From Micavibrio sp. (lineage in GTDB: Bacteria > Pseudomonadota > Alphaproteobacteria > Micavibrionales > Micavibrionaceae): a stretch of DNA of 5,504 bases. The translations under genes were made by a program, and so were the position numbers. Location of the stretch: positions 1 through 5,504 of the forward strand of contig JALTZE010000051.1 of the NCBI GenBank assembly GCA_027051315.1, read 5' to 3'. The notes beneath the pieces are model-generated. The model ran no database searches. It saw only the letters and a list, made by a program, of their open reading frames with translations, and was not told where the DNA came from. The first letter of the stretch is position 1. Each line of letters begins with the position of its first letter. This document shows, piece after piece, positions 1-5,504 of this stretch.

Positions 1-4
1 GTTT

Positions 5-1168
5 ATGAGTGAGATAGAAAGCAAGGCAACAATATTCCTAACAGCAGGCGGAACAGGTGGACACATGTTTCCAGCCGAAGCTTTGGCAAAAGACCTTATA
101 TCAAGAGGTTTCAATGTAGAGTTAATCACAGATGCCAGAGGAAACAGATATGCAAAAAATTTTGAAGATATTCCCGTCCATGTAATTAGCGCTGCAACCC
201 TTACCAGAGGAATAATAGGTAAATTAAAAGCGATTCTTGCAATGGCGCTTGGATATTTTCAGGCAGCAAAATTGTTAAAAAAGAAAAATCCATCAATAGT
301 GGTGGGATTTGGTGGTTATCCCTCTGTTCCAACTGTATATGCTGCACAAAGAAGAAATATACCAACCGTAATACATGAGCAAAATGCTATTTTAGGCAAG
401 GCAAATGCTTTTTTAGCACCAAAAGCAGACCGTATAGCTCTTTCTTTACCAAAAGTAGAAGGATTAGCAGAAATAGATAAGGTAAGGTCAGTAACAACAG
501 GAAATCCCGTAAGGTCCGAATTTTCCTCTCTTTATTCAAAACCATATCCAGTAATATCAGATAAAAGCAAAATACGTATATTTATAACAGGTGGTTCACA
601 AGGCGCTGGTATTTTTAGCGAAACACTCCCAAAGGCAATAGAAAAGCTTGAACCTTCATATCGTTCAAGGCTGGAAATAATCCAACAATGTAGAGAAGAA
701 GATATAGTAAAAACTAAAACAGCTTACGAAACTATGGGAATAAAATATCGTTTAGAAACATTCTTCGTAGATGTAGCAGAACAATTAGCCTTATGTCATT
801 TGGTAATCGCAAGGTCAGGTGCAGGAACAGTTGCAGAAGTAACAACAGCAGGTCGCCCCGCAATATATGTTCCCTATCCTCATCATCCAGACCAACAGCA
901 AAAAATAAATGCCGAAGCAGTTGCTTCATCAGGTGGCGCATGGGTAATGCTTGAAAATAATTTTACCCCAGAATTATTAAAAAACAGTCTGGAAAATTTT
1001 TTACAAAATCCTGAAAAATTATTTCGTGCAGCAGAAGCAGCAAGAACATGCGGAAACCCCGATGCGGCAAGAAAATTAGGAAATTTAGTAATGGCAATAG
1101 CTTCAGGCTGGGATAAAGAAGCTTCAAAACAAATAGACCCCACACAAGGATATGACACAGAAGAATAA
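5..1168 (+). CDS. murG: UDP-N-acetylglucosamine--lipid I GlcNAc transferase MurG
   Basis: MurG is a peripheral enzyme on the inner face of the cytoplasmic membrane. It transfers GlcNAc from UDP-GlcNAc to lipid I to form lipid II, the last cytoplasmic step of peptidoglycan precursor synthesis. The 387-residue GT-B fold protein shows the family signatures in order. The N-terminal glycine loop GGTGGH is at residues 15-20, followed by MFPA. GFGGYPSVP is the second N-domain loop, and HEQNA at 124-128 has Asn127 at the conserved acceptor-side position. The C-domain glycine loop GGSQGA is at 196-201. The UDP-GlcNAc-binding segment SGAGTVAE is at 271-278, with Glu278 as the expected ribose contact, and DQQQ is at 296-299. 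It is about 30 residues longer than E. coli MurG, mainly through a polar C-terminal tail. The ATG at 5 leaves 14 residues before the first glycine loop, which is normal. Its ribosome binding site lies outside the window, so a longer N-terminus cannot be excluded. The stop is 3 bases before murC, implying one transcript. Confidence 0.97.
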   Translation: MSEIESKATIFLTAGGTGGHMFPAEALAKDLISRGFNVELITDARGNRYAKNFEDIPVHVISAATLTRGIIGKLKAILAMALGYFQAAKLLKKKNPSIVVGFGGYPSVPTVYAAQRRNIPTVIHEQNAILGKANAFLAPKADRIALSLPKVEGLAEIDKVRSVTTGNPVRSEFSSLYSKPYPVISDKSKIRIFITGGSQGAGIFSETLPKAIEKLEPSYRSRLEIIQQCREEDIVKTKTAYETMGIKYRLETFFVDVAEQLALCHLVIARSGAGTVAEVTTAGRPAIYVPYPHHPDQQQKINAEAVASSGGAWVMLENNFTPELLKNSLENFLQNPEKLFRAAEAARTCGNPDAARKLGNLVMAIASGWDKEASKQIDPTQGYDTEE

Positions 1169-1171
1169 CAT

Positions 1172-2602
1172 ATGAAAAAAACACCATTCGAAATAAAAAC
1201 TATTCACTTTACTGGAATCGGCGGCATAGGAATGAGCGGCATTGCCGAAATACTTATATCCCAAGGTTATAAAGTTCAAGGCTCAGACCTATCTGAAAAT
1301 GCAAATGTCGAAAGATTAAGAAATAAGGGAACAAGAATTTTAATAGGACATGCAACAGAAAATATAAAATGTGAAAATGGTGATAATGTATCGGCTGTAG
1401 TTATTTCTTCTGCTGTAAAACAAGATAATCCCGAAGTAGTTGCCGCAAGGCAAGCTGGTATACCAGTAGTAAAACGTGCCGATATGTTATCAGAATTAAT
1501 GCGCCATAAATGGGCAATAGCAATCGGTGGAACACATGGCAAAACTACGACAACATCAATGGTCGGAGCAATGCTGGAAACAGGAAATCTTGACCCAACA
1601 GTGGTAAATGGCGGTATTGTAAATGCTTATGGAACTAATGTAAGGCTTGGGAACAGCGATTGGCTGGTTGCCGAAGCTGATGAGTCTGATGGCTCATTCA
1701 CAAGACTCCCTGCCACAATTGCCACAGTAACTAATATCGACCCAGAACATATGGAACATTACGGCAATTTTGCTAATATGCAGGCAGCTTATCGCACATT
1801 TGTAAATAACTTACCATTTTTTGGTTTTGCTGTACTTTGTACCGACCACCCAGAAGTACAAAGCTTAATCCCGCATCTAACTGACCGTAGAATAATAACT
1901 TATGGCTTTAATCCACAAGCAGATATTAGAGCAATAAATATCAGGCAAACTTCAAATGGTAGTGAATTTGATGTAATTTGTGGTAAGGAAACAATACACG
2001 ATATATATCTTCCTATGCTTGGCAGGCATAATGTCCAAAACTCACTTGTTTCAATTGCCATAGCAAGAGAGCTTTCAATACCTACATCTTTAATTAAAAA
2101 AGCTCTATCAGAATTTAAGGGGGTAAAAAGACGCTTTACCAAAACAGGCGAAGTAAACGGCATATCAATAATAGATGATTATGGTCACCACCCAGTTGAA
2201 ATAGCAGCAGTATTAAAAGCAGCAAGACAAGCAGTGGAAAATACTAACGGCAATATAATCGCAGTAATGCAGCCCCACCGCTATACAAGATTACATGATT
2301 TATTCGAAGAATTTTCCACCTGCTTTAACGATGCAGATTCTGTAATAATAGCTGATATTTATCCAGCAGGTGAAAAACCAATTGAAGGTATAAGCAAAGA
2401 ACATCTTGCCCAATCTGTAAAAACTCACGGACATAAAGATGTTCATATATTAGAAAATCCTCAAAAACTTGCTTCAGTAATTGCTAATATAGCAAAAAAA
2501 GGCGATTATGTTATCTGTCTAGGGGCAGGTAATATAACGACTTGGGCAAATAATTTACCAGCCGAATTGGAATTAACTATAAATAAAAAAACAGGAACTT
2601 GA
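1172..2602 (+). CDS. murC: UDP-N-acetylmuramate--L-alanine ligase MurC
   Basis: MurC is the cytoplasmic ATP-dependent ligase that joins L-Ala to UDP-MurNAc, the first amino acid of the stem peptide. At 476 residues it has normal family length, and all three Mur ligase domains are visible. The N-terminal UDP-binding Rossmann domain begins with [14 protein letters not shown] at residues 12-25. The central ATPase domain has the P-loop [10 protein letters not shown] at 119-128, with Lys124 and Thr125. It continues with EADESDGSF at 168-176 and [11 protein letters not shown] from 188, a region carrying Mg2+ and carbamylated-Lys-type contacts in the family. The C-terminal domain has DDYGHHP at 335-341, QPHRYTR at 367-373 and DIYPAGE. 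The HHP and HRYTR motifs separate MurC from MurD, MurE and MurF. The ATG at 1172 follows the murG stop after 3 bases, with only a weak purine-rich AGAAGAA upstream, so translation is probably coupled to murG. Nothing looks degraded. Confidence 0.97.
   Translation: MKKTPFEIKTIHFTGIGGIGMSGIAEILISQGYKVQGSDLSENANVERLRNKGTRILIGHATENIKCENGDNVSAVVISSAVKQDNPEVVAARQAGIPVVKRADMLSELMRHKWAIAIGGTHGKTTTTSMVGAMLETGNLDPTVVNGGIVNAYGTNVRLGNSDWLVAEADESDGSFTRLPATIATVTNIDPEHMEHYGNFANMQAAYRTFVNNLPFFGFAVLCTDHPEVQSLIPHLTDRRIITYGFNPQADIRAINIRQTSNGSEFDVICGKETIHDIYLPMLGRHNVQNSLVSIAIARELSIPTSLIKKALSEFKGVKRRFTKTGEVNGISIIDDYGHHPVEIAAVLKAARQAVENTNGNIIAVMQPHRYTRLHDLFEEFSTCFNDADSVIIADIYPAGEKPIEGISKEHLAQSVKTHGHKDVHILENPQKLASVIANIAKKGDYVICLGAGNITTWANNLPAELELTINKKTGT
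2593..2597 (+). promoter_or_regulatory. Shine-Dalgarno sequence for murB, inside the end of murC
   Basis: AGGAA lies within the last codons of murC. It is only a base or two before the TTG at 2599, which is too close for good initiation, but about 8 bases before the in-frame TTG at 2605, which is near the usual spacing. This site therefore favours 2605 as the real murB start, two codons inside the longest reading frame. The position inside murC fits translational coupling. This is read by eye from spacing only. Confidence 0.5.
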
Positions 2603-3558
2603 TTTTGTTAGAATCATTAATAAATACAGAAGAGCTACCTATAGTAAGAGGAAAATATAGGCAAAATGCTCCATTGGGGGAAACAAGCTGGTTTAGAACA
2701 GGTGGAACTGCTGAAATATTATTCAAACCTTTAGATACAGATGATTTAGCCAGTTTTCTTTATTCTTGTCCAAAACATATTCCTATAACTGTAGTTGGGG
2801 TAATGTCAAATATAATAGTAAGAGATGGCGGAGTAAAAGGGGTAGTAATTAAGCTCGGGCGTGAATTTGCGAATATAAAAGCAAAATCCAAAGAAGAACT
2901 TTATGCAGGTGCTTCATCTCTTGATATTAATGTTGCGAATATGGCTGAACAGCTTGGTATTGGAGGTATGGAGTTTTTAGCAGGAATACCAGGAACAATT
3001 GGCGGGGCTCTTCGTATGAATGCTGGTGCTTATGGCGGAGAAATAAAAGATATATTACTATGCGCAAAAGCAGTAGATAGACAAGGGCAAATACATGAAT
3101 TAACCCCTGATAATATGGGAATGAGCTATCGCCACACGACAACACCAGATGACTATATATTTACAGAAGCTATTTTGCATGGAGCTCCTGAAAATAATGA
3201 AATTATTCAAAAGAAAATAGCACAAATAAAAAAACGCCGTTCTACAAGCCAGCCAATAAAATCAAGAACAGGCGGTTCTACTTTTGCTAATCCTTCTGAT
3301 GATGAACTTATTGCCGCAGGACTTGAATTAGGGACAAAAACATGGCAACTAATTGATAAGGCAGGTTGCCGAGGGCTAAAAATAGGTGGAGCTCAAATGT
3401 CAGAACTTCATTGTAATTTTATGATAAATACAGGAAATGCAACAGCCACCTCCCTTGAAACTTTGGGAGAAGAAGTAAAAAAACGAGTATTTGAAGATAG
3501 CGGAATAACTTTACGCTGGGAAATAAAAAGAATAGGTGAATATTGCAAAAAATCCTGA
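2599..3558 (+). CDS. murB: UDP-N-acetylenolpyruvoylglucosamine reductase MurB, TTG start
   Basis: MurB is the FAD- and NADPH-dependent cytoplasmic enzyme that reduces UDP-GlcNAc-enolpyruvate to UDP-MurNAc, the substrate of MurC encoded just upstream. Visible signatures are [11 protein letters not shown] at the N-terminus, [15 protein letters not shown] in the FAD-binding domain, and the FAD-domain block [25 protein letters not shown]. Tyr177-Arg178 (SYRH) lie in the substrate site. Ser227 in GGSTFANP is the expected proton donor, and Glu308 in WEIKRIG is the expected catalytic acid. The 319 residues and the missing type I insertion indicate a type II MurB. The FAD motif usually reads GxGSN but here reads GVMSN at 67-71, with Met69 replacing Gly. 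The longest frame starts at TTG 2599 and overlaps murC by four bases (TTGA). A second TTG at 2605 has better Shine-Dalgarno spacing and would give 317 residues. The next ATG, at 2803, is inside the FAD domain and cannot be the start. Confidence 0.95.
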   Translation: MILLESLINTEELPIVRGKYRQNAPLGETSWFRTGGTAEILFKPLDTDDLASFLYSCPKHIPITVVGVMSNIIVRDGGVKGVVIKLGREFANIKAKSKEELYAGASSLDINVANMAEQLGIGGMEFLAGIPGTIGGALRMNAGAYGGEIKDILLCAKAVDRQGQIHELTPDNMGMSYRHTTTPDDYIFTEAILHGAPENNEIIQKKIAQIKKRRSTSQPIKSRTGGSTFANPSDDELIAAGLELGTKTWQLIDKAGCRGLKIGGAQMSELHCNFMINTGNATATSLETLGEEVKKRVFEDSGITLRWEIKRIGEYCKKS

Positions 3559-3593
3559 TGTGGATTGAAGCTAACAAATTCTGGAAGTGGAGT

Positions 3594-3601
3594 GGAAAGG
3601 A
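3594..3601 (+). promoter_or_regulatory. Shine-Dalgarno sequence for the fused ddl gene
   Basis: GGAAAGGA ends 7 bases before the ATG at 3609, which is near-ideal strength and spacing. An in-frame TAA at 3603-3605 blocks any upstream start, so the ATG at 3609 is fixed. The site sits in the 50-base murB-ddl gap (3559-3608), the only real intergenic stretch in the window. I saw no convincing promoter, hairpin or terminator there. The ligase therefore seems to be translated independently of murB but probably from the same transcript. Confidence 0.75.
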
Positions 3602-3608
3602 TTAAATA

Positions 3609-5504
3609 ATGAGCCATAATATAAACAAGCTAAAAGTTGCTTTGATATGTGGAGGACCATCTCCTGAACGAGGAATATCATTAAATTCAGCAAGGTCAGT
3701 AATGGACCATCTTAGTGGCTGCAATATTGAAATAGTCCCTTTTTATGTAGATACAGAAAAAAATTTCTATAAAATATCCAATAGTAATCTTTATTGTAAT
3801 ACTCCTTCTGACTTTGATTTCAAACTTTCACAAATATCTTCAAAACTCGAGCCACAGTCTTTAATATCACAGCTCAAAGATTGTGATATATCCTTTCCTA
3901 TAATTCACGGAGCTTTTGGTGAAGATGGAGAAATTCAAGAATTCTTTGAAAAAAACGACATTGCATATATTGGCTGTTCTTCAAAAGCTTGCAGTAAGAT
4001 GTTTTATAAAAACAAAGCAGCAGAAATACTCAAAAAAAATAATTACAACACAATCACATCAAAAACCCTTAAAGCATCAATCGGCAATCTTCAAAAGCAG
4101 ATAAATGATTTTTGGGAAGAACATGATATAAAAAGAGCAGTAATAAAACCAACTGCAGGAGGTTCCTCAATAGGTGTTCATTCGGTAAAAACAAAAAAAG
4201 AAGCGGAAAAATATGCAAATCTTCTGTTGTCAGAAAATTGGGGTGATGAAATTTTGATAGAAGAATTTTGCGAAGGAAGAGAATTTACTGTAATTATTAT
4301 CGAAAATGATAAAGGAGAACCTGTTCCATTAATTCCAACAGAAATCAGAATAAGCTACGAAGATAATGCAATTTTTGATTATCGTAGAAAATACCTGCCT
4401 ACTAATAATACTTCATGGTACTGCCCACCACATTTTACCAATAACCAGATTGATGAAATCAGAAAAAAGGCAAAAGAATTATTTATTCTCTTTGAAATGC
4501 AGGATTTTGCAAGGATTGATGGCTGGATACTTAATAATGGCAATATAGTATTTACAGATTTCAATCCAATCAGCGGTATGGAACAAAATAGTTTTATTTT
4601 TCAGCAATCAACCAGAGTAGGGATAACTCATTCTAATATTCTTAATATGATTTTATCAAATGCCTGTAAGAGGAATAATATTGCTCTTCCGAAAAGCATA
4701 AATGTAGAACCAATACGTAAGAACAAAGTAAATGTGCTATTCGGAGGTAAAACAGCAGAAAGACAAGTTTCTGTAATGTCTGGTACAAATATATGGTTAA
4801 AATTAAGAAAATCAGAAAAATATATCCCAGAACCATTTCTTCTTGACCAAAGCGGTGCGGTATGGAGACTTCCCTACACTTACGCTCTTAACCATACAGT
4901 TGAAGAAATTTACGAAAATTGCTTAACTGCCGGAGCAACAATTGAACGTCTTAAATCATATGCAAAAATTATTAGGCATGATTTATTTCTTGATACCAGG
5001 ATAATAGATGATTACAAAATTCCTGAAAAAATAACTTTTGAACAATTTATGGAATTATCAAAAAAACAGAATGCTTTTGTCTTTTTAGGACTTCATGGTG
5101 GGGAGGGTGAAGATGGTACAATCCAGACAAAGCTTGAAGCAAATAACCTATATTATAATGGTTCTGATTCCAAAGCTTCTGAACTATGTATGGATAAATA
5201 TATAACAGGTCAGGCAGTAAATAAAATGGGAGAAGAAAAAATTTTTTCCTGCCCCAAAAGAAAAGTTAGTACTGCTGAGCTAACCTCAATTACTCCTGAA
5301 AAAATGAAAGATTTTTGGGGTAATCTAACAAAATCAATGAAAACAGAAACATTTGTGATAAAGCCTGTAAATGATGGCTGTTCTGCTGGGATTATTCGCC
5401 TCAATAGTATGAATGATATGCGTACTTATATAAATCTTTTAAAGGAAAAAGCTACTTACATACCAAAGGAAACTTTTGAAAACCAAAATGAAATAATAGA
5501 GATG
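3609..5504 (+). CDS. ddl: Tandem-fused D-alanine--D-alanine ligase, plant-type two-module form (3' end outside window)
   Basis: Ddl condenses two D-Ala, using ATP, into the dipeptide that MurF adds to the peptidoglycan stem. The frame is open for 632 codons to the window edge and holds two consecutive ATP-grasp Ddl modules. Module 1 (about residues 8-350) has GGPSPERGIS (Glu20), HGAFGEDG at 100-107, Lys134, KPTAGGSSIGV at 180-190, Glu218 and Glu225 (EEFCEGREFT), and DYRRKYL with Lys261-Tyr262. It ends with ARIDG (Arg302, Asp304) and DFNPISGME at 317-325, where Asp317 replaces the usual metal-binding Glu. Module 2 (from about 373) has GGKTAERQVS (Glu384), HGGEGEDG at 496-503, MDK with Lys530, and IKPVNDGCSAGI with Lys585. 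Its catalytic C-terminal part lies beyond the window. An ordinary Ddl has 300-370 residues. Single-module features appear in order twice with no stop or frameshift between them, so this is a true fusion. From memory the architecture and wording match land-plant Ddl. The position after murB matches the usual alphaproteobacterial ddl slot. A different carboxylate-amine ligase specificity is possible but less likely. Confidence 0.9.
   Translation, partial: MSHNINKLKVALICGGPSPERGISLNSARSVMDHLSGCNIEIVPFYVDTEKNFYKISNSNLYCNTPSDFDFKLSQISSKLEPQSLISQLKDCDISFPIIHGAFGEDGEIQEFFEKNDIAYIGCSSKACSKMFYKNKAAEILKKNNYNTITSKTLKASIGNLQKQINDFWEEHDIKRAVIKPTAGGSSIGVHSVKTKKEAEKYANLLLSENWGDEILIEEFCEGREFTVIIIENDKGEPVPLIPTEIRISYEDNAIFDYRRKYLPTNNTSWYCPPHFTNNQIDEIRKKAKELFILFEMQDFARIDGWILNNGNIVFTDFNPISGMEQNSFIFQQSTRVGITHSNILNMILSNACKRNNIALPKSINVEPIRKNKVNVLFGGKTAERQVSVMSGTNIWLKLRKSEKYIPEPFLLDQSGAVWRLPYTYALNHTVEEIYENCLTAGATIERLKSYAKIIRHDLFLDTRIIDDYKIPEKITFEQFMELSKKQNAFVFLGLHGGEGEDGTIQTKLEANNLYYNGSDSKASELCMDKYITGQAVNKMGEEKIFSCPKRKVSTAELTSITPEKMKDFWGNLTKSMKTETFVIKPVNDGCSAGIIRLNSMNDMRTYINLLKEKATYIPKETFENQNEIIEM

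Noticed and set aside
732..941. Minus-strand open frame inside murG
   Set aside because: It is antisense to strongly conserved MurG C-domain motifs. Its translation is a low-complexity Leu/Arg-rich string with no family resemblance.
3559..3608. Possible promoter or terminator in the murB-ddl gap
   Set aside because: A TTGAAG-like element is present, but no -10 box follows at suitable spacing, and no inverted repeat with a T-run is visible. Only the Shine-Dalgarno sequence is supported.
3916..4104. Plus-strand 62-codon frame in another phase inside ddl
   Set aside because: It overlaps conserved module 1 sequence (HGAFGEDG through the Lys134 region). Its product is Lys/Gln-rich and has the look of a shadow of AT-rich coding DNA.
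3609..5504. Two separate ddl genes or a frameshift artefact
   Set aside because: The frame stays open without a stop from the first module through the linker (about residues 350-372) into the second. The second module has no obvious own Shine-Dalgarno or start codon next to its GGKTAER motif.
3609..5504. MurC-Ddl fusion of the chlamydial type
   Set aside because: MurC is a separate complete gene at 1172-2602, and both halves of the long protein carry Ddl, not Mur ligase, motifs.

Overview
This window is a stretch of a bacterial division and cell wall (dcw) cluster, read entirely on the + strand. In order it holds murG, murC, murB and the first 632 codons of a very large D-alanine--D-alanine ligase gene that runs off the right edge. 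All genes use the standard code, with TAA and TGA as stops and TGG for Trp. The DNA is AT-rich, by eye roughly upper-thirties percent G+C (not computed), and rich in AGA, ATA and AAA codons.

The order murG-murC-murB-ddl, with murB between murC and ddl, is typical of Alphaproteobacteria, where ftsQ-ftsA-ftsZ usually follow. The MurG and MurB sequences also look alphaproteobacterial: MurG has FPA after GGTGGH, and MurB ends in WEIKRIG. Low G+C together with this layout suggests a host-associated or gut alphaproteobacterium or a related uncultured lineage. That placement is an inference.

Layout: murG (5-1168) and murC (1172-2602) are 3 bases apart. murC and murB (2599-3558) overlap through a TTGA junction with a TTG start. 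A 50-base gap carrying a strong Shine-Dalgarno sequence separates murB from ddl (3609 to past 5504). There is no other non-coding DNA and no sign of mobile elements, RNA genes, CRISPR or terminators.

The genes act in successive steps of peptidoglycan precursor synthesis. MurB completes UDP-MurNAc, MurC adds L-Ala, Ddl makes the D-Ala-D-Ala that MurF later attaches, and MurG adds GlcNAc to lipid I to give lipid II.

The notable feature is the ligase. It is not the usual protein of about 300-370 residues but a head-to-tail fusion of two ATP-grasp Ddl modules. Its architecture and many motifs match, from memory, the tandem-fused Ddl of land plants (Arabidopsis At3g08840), which serves chloroplast peptidoglycan. 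A second oddity is Met in place of the usual second Gly of the MurB FAD-binding GxGSN motif.
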